From the NCBI RefSeq assembly GCF_015222005.1, contig NZ_JADFFL010000008.1:62001-126000 (forward strand): a DNA stretch of 64,000 nt, given 5' to 3'. Origin of the DNA: Mucilaginibacter myungsuensis. Its GTDB lineage: Bacteria > Bacteroidota > Bacteroidia > Sphingobacteriales > Sphingobacteriaceae. A program made the position numbers and the translations under genes. Positions 9,285 to 17,222 of this stretch are shown here, piece after piece; position 1 is the first letter of the stretch; the number at the start of each line of letters is the position of its first letter. A model generated the notes under the pieces. That model did not search any database, had not been told where the DNA came from, and worked only from the letters and a program-made list of their open reading frames with translations.

Positions 9285-9404
9285 CGGATAGATGATGAAA
9301 AAAGTTTAAGAGGCCCTTCGAATAGAAATTCCTCTTAAACAGGCAGATATATTGACGTCATTTTGTGGTCAAAACAAAACTTTAAATTTTTTTAAAATTC
9401 AATT

Positions 9405-9433
9405 TTGAGATTAAAAATATCGCCGTATATTTG
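9405..9433 (+). promoter_or_regulatory. Promoter of tRNA-Gln
   Basis: TTG at 9405-9407 and TATATTTG at 9426-9433 are separated by 18 bases, matching the Bacteroidota -33/-7 arrangement. The tRNA starts 36 bases after the -7 motif. The surrounding DNA is strongly AT-rich. Confidence 0.7.
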
Positions 9434-9468
9434 CAATCCAATTCGGGAGGTAACTCTCGGTAGTGGAT

Positions 9469-9539
9469 TGCCTGATAGTATAATGGTAGTACGACGGTTT
9501 TTGGTACCGTTTGTCTAGGTTCGAATCCTGGTCGGGCAA
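9469..9539 (+). tRNA. tRNA-Gln (anticodon TTG)
   Basis: A full cloverleaf can be drawn: acceptor stem TGCCTGA / TCGGGCA (one G-T pair), anticodon stem ACGGT / ACCGT with loop TTTTGGT giving anticodon TTG, and T arm with GTTCGAATC. The length is 71 nt to the discriminator A. The CCA end is not encoded. Anticodon TTG reads CAA/CAG glutamine codons. It is transcribed toward prs and lies 116 bases upstream of it. Confidence 0.95.
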
Positions 9540-9545
9540 CTAAAA

Positions 9546-9607
9546 AATTTCGGACCTCGGATGTTCAATTTTGGATTTATATCCTTGAGCATTAGAGGTC
9601 CGAAATT
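9546..9607. repeat. 13-bp perfect inverted repeat after tRNA-Gln
   Basis: The arms AATTTCGGACCTC (9546-9558) and GAGGTCCGAAATT (9595-9607) flank a 36-base loop. It has no T-run after it, so it is not a typical intrinsic terminator; it may aid 3'-end formation of the tRNA transcript or be a remnant repeat. Confidence 0.6.
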
Positions 9608-9655
9608 GTTTAAACAGGTTGTGTATAGTCAAGCAGGGTAACATCCGACATCAAA

Positions 9656-10600
9656 ATGCCTTTACAATTCAACACGGTCAAATTATTCTCAGGTTCAGGC
9701 TCAGAAGAGCTTGCTGCAAAAATTGCTGAAAAATATGGCCGCGAGTTAGGCGATGTAGCGATATCGCGCTTTAGCGATGGCGAATACCAGCCACACTTTA
9801 ATGAATCGGTACGGGGTTGCGATGTGTTTTTGATACAGAGCACTAACCCGCCGGTCGATAACCTGATGGAACTGTTGATGATGACCGACGCGGCCCGCCG
9901 TGCTTCGGCACATTATGTTACTGCGGTCATCCCTTATTTTGGTTTGGCTCGTCAGGACAGGAAAGATAAGCCACGTGTGGCTATCGGATCAAAACTGGTG
10001 GCTAATATATTAGTTGCGGCAGGTATCAACCGTGTTATGACGATGGACCTGCATGCTGCACAGATACAAGGGTTTTTCGACATCCCGGTAGATCACCTGG
10101 ATGCATCGATCATCTTTGTACCATATATTAAGAGCTTAAGATTGGCTAACCTGACCATCGCTTCGCCGGATATGGGCGGATCGTACAGAGCACGTACTTT
10201 TGCCAAGTTCTTTAACGCCGAAGTGGTTATCTGCGATAAACGCCGTAAACGTGCTAACGAGATTGAGTCGATGACGGTGATCGGTGATGTGGTCGGTCAG
10301 GACATTGTACTGATCGATGATATTTGCGATACGGCCGGTACGCTTTCAAAAGCAGCTGGTTTGATCATGGATAAAGGCGCGAATAGCGTCCGCGCGGTTT
10401 GTACCCATGCTTTATTATCGGGCAAGGCTTACGAGACGATCGAAAATTCGGTACTGACCGAACTGATCGTTACTGACACCATCCCGTTGAAAGGACAGAG
10501 TGACAAAATAAAACAACTATCAACAGCCGAGCTGTTCGCCGCTGCTATCACTAACGTGAACGAGCACGGGTCGATCAGTCAATTGTTTAAGGTAGACTAA
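9656..10600 (+). CDS. prs: Ribose-phosphate pyrophosphokinase
   Basis: A 314-residue enzyme that makes PRPP from ribose-5-phosphate and ATP for nucleotide, His and Trp synthesis. Visible family motifs are FSGSGSEELA at the N-terminus, the flexible ATP-site loop YFGLARQDRKDKPR (about residues 98-111), the catalytic/metal motif DLHAAQIQGFFDIPVDHL (about 134-151) and the PRPP-binding loop VLIDDICDTAGTL (about 220-232). The length is that of the bacterial class I enzyme. The gene is followed by rplY after 133 bases, a gene order frequent in bacteria (prs with the L25 gene and pth). The start codon ATG follows a short AAAA leader and agrees with the usual N-terminus. Confidence 0.97.
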   Translation: MPLQFNTVKLFSGSGSEELAAKIAEKYGRELGDVAISRFSDGEYQPHFNESVRGCDVFLIQSTNPPVDNLMELLMMTDAARRASAHYVTAVIPYFGLARQDRKDKPRVAIGSKLVANILVAAGINRVMTMDLHAAQIQGFFDIPVDHLDASIIFVPYIKSLRLANLTIASPDMGGSYRARTFAKFFNAEVVICDKRRKRANEIESMTVIGDVVGQDIVLIDDICDTAGTLSKAAGLIMDKGANSVRAVCTHALLSGKAYETIENSVLTELIVTDTIPLKGQSDKIKQLSTAELFAAAITNVNEHGSISQLFKVD

Positions 10601-10733
10601 AGGTTCATGGTTCATTGTTGATGGTTCATGGTAACCTCAATTTGAATTATGAGCGCTAAATAAGAGTTTATGGTAAGTAAGATCAATTAGAACAAGGATC
10701 TATGGCCCGTGAAGTAACAATAAACAAAAAAAA

Positions 10734-11321
10734 ATGAAATCAATTGCTATTAGCGGTTCTCTAAGAGAGAACGTAGGGAAAAGGGATGCTAAGGAGCTGC
10801 GTTACCAAGGTTTGGTACCTGCTGTTCTTTACGGAGGGCCTACACAAAGCCACTTCGCAGTATCTGCAGCTGATCTGAGACCGGCGGTTTACACGCCTAA
10901 TGTTCACTTTATTGACCTGGACATTGCCGGTGCAAAATCACAAGCTATCATTAAAGATCTTCAGTTCCACCCGTTGACAGAGCAGATCCTGCACGTTGAC
11001 TTTTTGCTGTTGGACGAAGCAAAGCCAGTTACTATCGAGATCCCTATCACTTTGACCGGTACTTCGCCAGGTGTTAAAATGGGTGGTAAATTAGTGCAAA
11101 AACTACGTAAATTACGTGTTAAAGCATTACCTAAAGATCACTTAGACACTATCGAAGTTAGCATCGAAGGTTTAGAGGTAGGTAAATCTGTACGTGTACG
11201 TGAGGTCAGCGTGGAGAACTTGACCATCACTAACACTCCTGAAGATACTATCCTTTCTATCACCACTTCACGTGCATTGCGTCAAGCAGAGCAAGAAGCA
11301 GCTAAAGGCGGTAAAAAGTAA
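10734..11321 (+). CDS. rplY: 50S ribosomal protein L25 (general stress protein Ctc family)
   Basis: A 195-residue two-domain L25/TL5/Ctc protein. The N-terminal 5S rRNA-binding domain (residues 1-92) starts MKSIAISGSLRENVGKRDAKELR and contains VPAVLYGG and IIKDLQFHPLTEQILHVDFL. The C-terminal Ctc beta domain (about 93-185) has IPITLTGTSPGVKMGGKL. The long form is usual in Bacteroidota. It binds 5S rRNA in the large ribosomal subunit. The gene sits between prs and pth, the classic order, but here a toxin-antitoxin pair has come between rplY and pth. It ends in a strong terminator that is duplicated after the toxin gene. Confidence 0.96.
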   Translation: MKSIAISGSLRENVGKRDAKELRYQGLVPAVLYGGPTQSHFAVSAADLRPAVYTPNVHFIDLDIAGAKSQAIIKDLQFHPLTEQILHVDFLLLDEAKPVTIEIPITLTGTSPGVKMGGKLVQKLRKLRVKALPKDHLDTIEVSIEGLEVGKSVRVREVSVENLTITNTPEDTILSITTSRALRQAEQEAAKGGKK

Positions 11322-11342
11322 TCAGTACTTTACTGAGGTAAG

Positions 11343-11377
11343 AAAAGCGATGGGTTTAGGCTCATCGCTTTTTTTGT
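11343..11377 (+). terminator. rplY intrinsic terminator (copy 1 of an exact 35-bp repeat)
   Basis: The hairpin AAAGCGATG ... CATCGCTTT is followed by seven Ts. The whole 35-base sequence recurs without change at 12000-12034. Confidence 0.9.
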
Positions 11378-11422
11378 TTTATAGGAACGGTTTTTGTAAT
11401 TTTATATCAAATAGTATTAGCC

Positions 11423-11638
11423 ATGACACTGACGGTAGAACTTCCTGATGATGCTAAAGATGTAATGACAGTTATCTCTAATTTGATAAAAGAGGCTGGA
11501 GGAAGTGTGTCTGTCGAAAATGATGACGACCTTACTCAAGAGGAGTTTGAGTTGTTGCAAGAGTCTTTCCGTGAAGTACTTCAAATTAAAAAAGGATTGA
11601 TCAAACCAATACCAGCTTCTGAACTTTGGAATGACTAA
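11423..11638 (+). CDS. Putative antitoxin of a type II toxin-antitoxin pair
   Basis: A small acidic protein of 71 residues with an initial beta segment (MTLTVELPDDA), a helical middle (IKEAGGSVSVEN) and an Asp/Glu-rich helix (DDDLTQEEFELLQESFREVL), ending PIPASELWND. I do not recognise a named family by sequence, and there is no obvious helix-turn-helix. The role is inferred from context: its last 8 bases overlap the start of a RelE/HigB-like toxin gene, the typical antitoxin-first arrangement, and acidity suits binding a basic toxin. The pair lies between two identical terminator copies and is therefore transcribed from its own promoter just after the first one. Confidence 0.7.
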   Translation: MTLTVELPDDAKDVMTVISNLIKEAGGSVSVENDDDLTQEEFELLQESFREVLQIKKGLIKPIPASELWND

Positions 11639-11981
11639 TCAAGTATTCATCTCAAAAGCTTTCAAACGAGAAGCTAAGAGACTCCTTAAGAAATACATTA
11701 CCCTTAAAATATCTGTAGATCAGCTGATCAGTGAATTGACCACTGATCCTTACAAAGGCGTGCCGTATGGGGCTGGTATTTATAAGATCCGTTTGGCTGA
11801 TGCAAGCAAAGGTAAAGGAAAAAGCGGCTCATTTAGGGTTCTTTACTTCCAGATCTTAAAAACGGAGAGCGGTACCGATGTATTGTTAATGTATATATAC
11901 GATAAGTCAGAAAGGTCAACTGTAACAAAAGCAGATGCCTTAAAGAAGCTGAAAAGTATTTTAGAGGAAGAAGGGTTTTAA
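11631..11981 (+). CDS. RelE/HigB-like toxin (type II toxin-antitoxin)
   Basis: A 116-residue, lysine-rich protein. The pattern is that of the RelE/ParE superfamily: an N-terminal strand and KxFKREAKRLLKKY helix, then DPYKGVPYGAGIYKIRLADASKGKGKSGSFRVLYF (residues about 43-78) giving the IRL...G..G..R..Y core, and a C-terminal LMYIYDKSERSTVTKADALKKLK. RelE-type toxins cleave mRNA, usually on the ribosome; ParE-like relatives inhibit gyrase. Which activity applies cannot be told from sequence. The gene overlaps the upstream antitoxin by 8 bases, so the two are translationally coupled. A terminator identical to that of rplY follows 18 bases after the stop. Confidence 0.82.
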   Translation: MTNQVFISKAFKREAKRLLKKYITLKISVDQLISELTTDPYKGVPYGAGIYKIRLADASKGKGKSGSFRVLYFQILKTESGTDVLLMYIYDKSERSTVTKADALKKLKSILEEEGF

Positions 11982-11999
11982 AAACGCGGATCCGATGAT

Positions 12000-12034
12000 A
12001 AAAGCGATGGGTTTAGGCTCATCGCTTTTTTTGT
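12000..12034 (+). terminator. Terminator of the toxin-antitoxin pair (copy 2 of the 35-bp repeat)
   Basis: Identical over 35 bases to the rplY terminator at 11343-11377, with a hairpin followed by seven Ts. It lies 18 bases after the toxin stop. Confidence 0.9.
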
Positions 12035-12079
12035 ATAATTGCAATTCGAAAATGGCTCCCCTTTAGGGGCTGGGGGTTT

Positions 12080-12643
12080 ATGAAATATCTGATAGTAGGT
12101 TTAGGGAACATCGGCAGCGAATACGCCGATACGCGGCACAATGCTGGTTTTATGGTGCTGGATCGTTTGGCTAAAGAAGAAGGCTTGCAGTTCAGTAATA
12201 TGCGCTTGGCTTATTATACCGAAATGAAGTATAAAGGCCGTGCCTTGCACCTCATCAAACCAACCACCTACATGAACCTAAGCGGCAAAGCGCTTAACCA
12301 TTGGATGAAGGATCTGAAGATCCCTTTAGAGAATGTATTGGTCATTGTCGACGAGATCGCCATCCCATTCGGCAAATTGCGCCTGAAACCCAAAGGCAGC
12401 GCCGCAGGTCATAATGGTTTAAAGCATATCGAAATGACCTTGGGTACCGACCAATACTCCCGCTTGCGTTTTGGGGTAGGGGATAATTACCCTAAGGGCC
12501 GTCAGGTCGACTACGTGTTAAGCGGGTTCGACGATGACGAACTACCTGCCATCCCCGGTATGATCGACCGCTCGATAGAGATCATTAAAAGCTTCGCGAC
12601 CATCGGCACAGAGTTGACCATGACGAAGTTCAATAATAAATAA
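12080..12643 (+). CDS. pth: Peptidyl-tRNA hydrolase
   Basis: A 187-residue bacterial Pth that releases peptides from peptidyl-tRNA dropped off the ribosome. The signature is complete: N-terminal MKYLIVGLGNIGSEYADTRHNAGFMVLD (catalytic His in RHNAGF, residue about 21), the substrate-site Asn in KPTTYMNLSG (about residues 61-70), the DEIAIPFGKLRLKPKGSAAGHNGLKHIE segment (catalytic Asp and the GHNGL motif) and RLRFGVGD. The length is normal. The ATG at 12080 gives the standard N-terminus. It belongs functionally with rplY and prs upstream, from which it is split by the toxin-antitoxin insertion. Confidence 0.97.
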   Translation: MKYLIVGLGNIGSEYADTRHNAGFMVLDRLAKEEGLQFSNMRLAYYTEMKYKGRALHLIKPTTYMNLSGKALNHWMKDLKIPLENVLVIVDEIAIPFGKLRLKPKGSAAGHNGLKHIEMTLGTDQYSRLRFGVGDNYPKGRQVDYVLSGFDDDELPAIPGMIDRSIEIIKSFATIGTELTMTKFNNK

Positions 12644-12655
12644 AAGCTTTTCGTT

Positions 12656-12688
12656 AAGCCGCCCGATGATCATCGAGGCGGCTTTTTT
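12656..12688 (+). terminator. pth intrinsic terminator
   Basis: The stem AAGCCGCC / GGCGGCTT continues into the inner palindrome CGATGATCATCG, with a T-run following. It starts 12 bases after the pth stop. Confidence 0.9.
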
Positions 12689-12828
12689 GTGCCCTATTGG
12701 TCTGTCAGTATGCTAATTATAGGTTTTAACACCTATTTCCTCTATAATTTCGCTGTTACATATCCTTATTTAGACTAATTCTTATTAACTTCGTGCGCTC
12801 TTAAAATTTATCAACATCAATTAGTGAT

Positions 12829-14379
12829 ATGAAACGAATACTTACTGCAATTACAATGGTGTTAGCGCTGGGGGCACAAGCTCAGCAGCAAACTAACACC
12901 CTGCTCGAATCAACTTTTTGGCAAGGCAAACCCGAGGTAGAGGCTGTTAAAGCCGAGATCGCAAAGGGCGCAGATCCATCGCAACTGAATGCTAACGCAT
13001 TCGATCCTGTTGTTTTGGCTATCAATGCTTCAGCACCAAATGCTACCGTTAAATATCTGATCGATCAAAAAGGTAACGATGTATCCAAATTGACCCATGA
13101 TGGCCGTATCTACCTGCACTGGGCTGCTTATCGTGGCAATACCGAGATCATGGAATATGTGATCGGCAAAGGTTCAAAACTAAGCTTTGTGGATTCGCAT
13201 GGTGCTACACCTTTAACTTTCGCCGCTGGTGCGGGCGTGACCAACACCGCTGCTTACGATCTGTTGGCCAGCAAAGGTGTCGACCTAAAGAAAGAAGTGA
13301 ACAGCGAAGGTGCAAACGTATTATTATTAGCTATCAGCAACGATAAAGACCTTAAATTGACCGATTATTTCGTCAGCAAAGGTCTGGATATTAAAAGTGT
13401 AGACAAAGCCGGTAACAACGCTTTTAACTACGCCGCCCGTGGTGGTAACGTAGAGCAAATGAAAGCATTGGTTAAGCGTGGTGTTACCGTCCCTGCAACG
13501 GCTATGATCCTGGCTGCCCAAAGCGGTGGTGCCCGTCGAGGTGGTCCCGCTGTTCCGGAGACTGTGGCTGACCCGCTGGCGATCTACCAATTTTTAGATG
13601 GTGCCGGAGCTAAAGCTAACGCGGTGAACAAGACCGGTCAAAATGCTTTACATTACATTGTACGTAAGCCTAACCAGTTAGCTGTGATCAACTACTTCCT
13701 GGCTAAAGGTGCCGACATTAACCTGGCCGATGAAGATGGCAACACACCGTTCATCATTGCCGCTGCAAGCAGCCGTGACAAAGAACTGATCGACTTTTTG
13801 GCATCTAAAGTGAAGAACATCAACCAAGCCAATAAAGAAGGCTTAACAGCTTTAACTATGGCTGCCCGCAGCAACACGCCTGAGATGATCACCCTGTTGT
13901 TGAACAAAGGTGCTGATGCTAAGGTGTTAGATACTAAAGGCAATAACCTGGCTTATTACCTGATAGATGCTTACCGCCCGCCAGTGGCCGGCAGAGGTGG
14001 CATGCAAGCCCCGGCTGGTCCCGGTCCGGAGGACGTATTGGCTACTAAACTGCAATTATTGAAAGACAAAGGTTTGAACATCACTGCTCCGCAAGCAGGT
14101 GGCAACACCTTATTCCACGTTGCGGTCCTTAAAAACAATGTAGACCTGTTAAAACGGATCCAGGAAATGGGTGTAGACGTGAACGCTAAAAATAAAGAAG
14201 GCATCACCCCATTGCACAAAGCGGCTATGATCGCTAAGGACGACGTGTTGTTGAAATATCTATTATCTATCGGTGCTAAAAAAGAGGTTGGTACCAGCTT
14301 CAAAGAGACCGCCTTTGATCTTGCTACCGAGAACGAGGCCCTGACCAAAAAACAAGTTTCTGTTACTTTCTTAAAATAA
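12829..14379 (+). CDS. Periplasmic ankyrin-repeat protein
   Basis: A 516-residue exported protein: signal peptide MKRILTAITMVLALGAQAQ (residues 1-19), then ankyrin repeats through almost the whole length. Recognisable helix-turn-helix units include DGRIYLHWAAYRGNTEIMEYVIGKG, HGATPLTFAAGAG, AGNNAFNYAARGGNVEQMKALVKRG, TGQNALHYIVRKP, DGNTPFIIAAASS, EGLTALTMAARSN and EGITPLHKAAMIA. Two inserts rich in Gly/Pro/Ala (near residues 228-245 and 384-400) interrupt the repeats. Ankyrin stacks bind other proteins; no catalytic motif is visible. It is the first gene of a run with DUF2271 (5-base gap) and the PepSY-flavodoxin reductase, and opposite apbE, so it may scaffold the exported flavoprotein. That role is inference. 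Confidence 0.85.
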   Translation: MKRILTAITMVLALGAQAQQQTNTLLESTFWQGKPEVEAVKAEIAKGADPSQLNANAFDPVVLAINASAPNATVKYLIDQKGNDVSKLTHDGRIYLHWAAYRGNTEIMEYVIGKGSKLSFVDSHGATPLTFAAGAGVTNTAAYDLLASKGVDLKKEVNSEGANVLLLAISNDKDLKLTDYFVSKGLDIKSVDKAGNNAFNYAARGGNVEQMKALVKRGVTVPATAMILAAQSGGARRGGPAVPETVADPLAIYQFLDGAGAKANAVNKTGQNALHYIVRKPNQLAVINYFLAKGADINLADEDGNTPFIIAAASSRDKELIDFLASKVKNINQANKEGLTALTMAARSNTPEMITLLLNKGADAKVLDTKGNNLAYYLIDAYRPPVAGRGGMQAPAGPGPEDVLATKLQLLKDKGLNITAPQAGGNTLFHVAVLKNNVDLLKRIQEMGVDVNAKNKEGITPLHKAAMIAKDDVLLKYLLSIGAKKEVGTSFKETAFDLATENEALTKKQVSVTFLK

Positions 14380-14384
14380 TATCA

Positions 14385-14873
14385 ATGAACCGCTTTTTTA
14401 AAGTAAGCTTACTATTAATGGCCCTGATCTTTGCCGCAAGCACCAGATCATCTGCCCAAACTACCAAATACAAATGCATGATCCAGATGACCAACTACAT
14501 GGGCGACGGCGCTTACATAGTGATATCACTGGTTGACCCTAAAGGCGAATACGAAAAGACCCTGTACGTTTTAGGCGACGACAAAAAATGGTATAAAAGC
14601 ATGAAGGAGTGGTACAAGTTCCACACCAAAAAGCCAAGTAACCTGAGCGCTATTACCGGTGCATCTGTTACCGGCGGCGACCGCAGCGTTAACACCATTG
14701 AGATAGAGACCGCGAAACTGAACGCGGGTTACACCCTAAGGTTCGAGAGCGCGGTTGAGGACAAACCTTATCACATTAAAGATGTGGAGATCCCACTGAC
14801 CACTGAAGCCCTTGGCGCTAAGACCGACGGCGACAAAGGTTACATCCGTTATGTGCGCTTCAGCGCTAACTAA
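14385..14873 (+). CDS. DUF2271 protein, candidate ApbE-flavinylated periplasmic electron carrier
   Basis: A 162-residue exported protein with a signal peptide at residues 1-25 (ending SSAQ). The mature part matches DUF2271: MTNYMGDGAYIVISLVDPKGEYEKTLYVLG, then a KKWYKSMKEWY helix, followed by SAITGASVT at residues 88-96. The last segment fits the FMN attachment consensus used by ApbE (DxxS/TGAS/TxT) except that the first Asp is Ser; Thr96 would be the modified residue. DUF2271 proteins are, as I recall, among the families linked to ApbE and PepSY reductases. Here apbE lies 2.3 kb downstream on the other strand and the PepSY reductase 8 bases downstream, which supports a flavin-carrying role between membrane reductase and an unknown acceptor. 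Confidence 0.75.
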   Translation: MNRFFKVSLLLMALIFAASTRSSAQTTKYKCMIQMTNYMGDGAYIVISLVDPKGEYEKTLYVLGDDKKWYKSMKEWYKFHTKKPSNLSAITGASVTGGDRSVNTIEIETAKLNAGYTLRFESAVEDKPYHIKDVEIPLTTEALGAKTDGDKGYIRYVRFSAN

Positions 14874-14881
14874 TTTTATCT

Positions 14882-17077
14882 ATGACGATATCCGTATGGA
14901 GATACAGCCACTTAGCACTGGCTGTATCTTCTTTCCTTTTTATAGCGTTGGCGGCTATCACGGGTTTTATCCTGGCCTTTAAGCCCGTCAGCGAAAAGAT
15001 GCCCGCCTACCGAGCCAAAGAATTTGACAAGGTCACCCTTGCGCAAGCGCTCCCTGCACTGCGCAAAGCATATCCCGGCGCTACCGATATTACGGTGGAT
15101 GCCAATCAGTTCGTTACCCTTAAAGGTACTGATGCTGATAACAAAAAGATAAACGCTTATGTTGATCCCACTACCGGCAAGATTTTAGGCAATATACCAC
15201 CAACGAATGAGTTCTTTCAATGGACAACCAGCTTGCACCGCTCGCTGTTCCTGCACGAATTAGGTCGTGGTTTTATGGGTGTGACGGCTTTCTTGTTGAT
15301 GCTGATCGCCGTATCGGGTACGGTGCTGATCATCCAGCGGCAACAGGGTGTTAAGCATTTTTTCAAAAAGATCGTAAACGAAAACTTCGCGCAATACTGG
15401 CATGTGGTACTGGGCCGTTTAATGCTGATCCCCATCATACTGATATCGTTAACAGGCACTTATTTATCGTTGTCTCGTTTCCACATCATCCCCGAGTTTA
15501 AGGCGAAGCACAATGTGGATATCGACAACATTAAAGAAGACCCGCAGATAAAACCTGCTGAGTTCCCGATATTTAAACAAACGCTTTTAGCGGACGTGCA
15601 ATCGGTAGAATTCCCGTTCTCTGATTTCCCGGAGGATCATTATAAACTGAAACTGAAAGATCGCGAAGTCATCGTCAACCAATTCACCGGCGAATTACTG
15701 ACCGATATTAAATATCCAACAACGACTATACTGGCCGAGTTAAGCCTGGACCTGCATACCGGCCGTACTAATGCTATTTGGGCCGTAGTCCTGGCCATCG
15801 GCGCGCTGAATATCCTGTTCTTTATTTGGTCGGGTTTTGTGATGACCTTTAAACGTCTCAGTAACAAAGCCGAGAAGAACAAATTTAAAGCCGACGAAGC
15901 CGAATACATTATTTTGGTGGGATCTGAGAGTGGCACTACTTTCCGCTACGCCAACGCATTAAGTCAGGAACTGATCGCGCAAGGTAAAAGTGTTTACCTG
16001 ACAGAGTTGGATAAATACGGCCTGTACCCGAAAGCTAACCATTTAGTGGTGATGACATCGACCTACGGCTTAGGCGATGCCCCGCCGAACGCTACCAAGT
16101 TCACTAAGCTACTGCCGAAGTATCCGCAAAAGCAAAAGATCCAATATTCGGTATTGGGTTTCGGTTCGCATGCTTACCCGGATTTTTGCCAGTTTGCCTT
16201 CGAGGTTAACCAATTGCTGAGCCACCAGGAATGGGCCGAGGCCTTGACCGACATCCATACCGTAAACGACAAAGAACCATCCGAAATAGCTCTTTGGGCC
16301 GAGGCATGGTCGCAACAGACCGAGTTACAGATCGACCTGCTGACCGGCATATCTGCCCAAACACCTAAGGATCTTAAAAAATTAACCGTCACCACTAATA
16401 CAGCTACGGCAGAAGGGGAAACATTCCGGATCCGCCTAAAAACCCCGACCCGCGCCAAAGTAACATCCGGCGACTTATTGGCGATCTACCCGGCTAATGA
16501 TCACCGCGAACGTCTGTACTCGATAGGTGTGGTAGGTAAAGAGATACAGCTGAGCGTACGCCTGCACCCGCATGGTTTAGGCTCAAGCTATCTGCACGGT
16601 TTAGAAAAAGGACGCACATTTAAAGCACGCATTGTAGACAACCCGCATTTCCATTTCCCTGAAGAGGCGACATCGGTAGTGATGATATCCAACGGAACAG
16701 GTATCGCGCCGTTCTTGGGTATGATCAGCCAGAACGATGCTCAATTGCCGATTCACCTTTATTGCGGTTTTCGCGAAAGCGCATCGTTTGAGGGATACAA
16801 GGATTTCTTGGCCGAACAGGAATCGGCAGGAAAGTTGGCGAAATTGAACCTTGCGTTATCCCGCGAGGGCAACAAGCAATACGTGAGCCACCAATTAGAG
16901 GCCGATAGCAAACTTATCGCTCAAACGCTACAGAATGACGGTATCCTGATGATATGCGGATCACTATCCATGCAAAAAGATGTATTGAATTTATTGGAGA
17001 AGATCTGTACCACATCTACTGATAGTCCGTTGAGTTACTATCAATCGCATGGTAGGATATTGATGGATTGTTATTGA
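14882..17077 (+). CDS. PepSY-domain membrane protein fused to flavodoxin and NADPH-diflavin reductase domains
   Basis: A 731-residue fusion. The N-terminal half is a PepSY-associated four-helix membrane module: helix 1 (about residues 10-33) with H10, a periplasmic PepSY stretch, LHRSLFLHELG before helix 2 (about 118-150), YWHVVLGRLML helix 3 and DLHTGRTNAIW before helix 4, so each helix has a nearby His suited to heme b. A flavodoxin domain follows (GSESGTTFRYA, TSTYGLGDAPPNATKF, about residues 350-470), then a ferredoxin-NADP reductase-like part with RERLYSIG for FAD and SNGTGIAPFLGM for NADPH, ending DVLNLL. The logical reading is NADPH to FAD to FMN to heme, delivering electrons across the inner membrane. 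It is 8 bases after the DUF2271 gene and convergent with apbE. Confidence 0.88.
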   Translation: MTISVWRYSHLALAVSSFLFIALAAITGFILAFKPVSEKMPAYRAKEFDKVTLAQALPALRKAYPGATDITVDANQFVTLKGTDADNKKINAYVDPTTGKILGNIPPTNEFFQWTTSLHRSLFLHELGRGFMGVTAFLLMLIAVSGTVLIIQRQQGVKHFFKKIVNENFAQYWHVVLGRLMLIPIILISLTGTYLSLSRFHIIPEFKAKHNVDIDNIKEDPQIKPAEFPIFKQTLLADVQSVEFPFSDFPEDHYKLKLKDREVIVNQFTGELLTDIKYPTTTILAELSLDLHTGRTNAIWAVVLAIGALNILFFIWSGFVMTFKRLSNKAEKNKFKADEAEYIILVGSESGTTFRYANALSQELIAQGKSVYLTELDKYGLYPKANHLVVMTSTYGLGDAPPNATKFTKLLPKYPQKQKIQYSVLGFGSHAYPDFCQFAFEVNQLLSHQEWAEALTDIHTVNDKEPSEIALWAEAWSQQTELQIDLLTGISAQTPKDLKKLTVTTNTATAEGETFRIRLKTPTRAKVTSGDLLAIYPANDHRERLYSIGVVGKEIQLSVRLHPHGLGSSYLHGLEKGRTFKARIVDNPHFHFPEEATSVVMISNGTGIAPFLGMISQNDAQLPIHLYCGFRESASFEGYKDFLAEQESAGKLAKLNLALSREGNKQYVSHQLEADSKLIAQTLQNDGILMICGSLSMQKDVLNLLEKICTTSTDSPLSYYQSHGRILMDCY

Positions 17078-17108
17078 ATAGGGCGACCTCTCAACACCTC
17101 ATCAACCA

Positions 17109-17207
17109 TGTCATGCTGAGGAACGAAGCACCTTCTCCACGATCGATATCGGACCTGCATATCCGGAATTGCATCGTAGCGAAGTTCCTTCCTTCGTCAG
17201 GATGACA
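17109..17207. repeat. Inverted repeat between convergent PepSY reductase and apbE
   Basis: TGTCATGCTGAGGAACGAAG (17109-17128) and a diverged inverse ending GATGACA (17207) form imperfect arms. The left arm resembles the GAGGAACGAAGCA core of the repeats at 31787 and 58669, so it belongs to the same family. Confidence 0.6.
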
Positions 17208-17222
17208 TTGTTTGTTGAACTT

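Noticed and set aside
9546..9607. Intrinsic terminator for tRNA-Gln
   Set aside because: Good inverted repeat but a 36-base loop and no T-run; kept only as a repeat.
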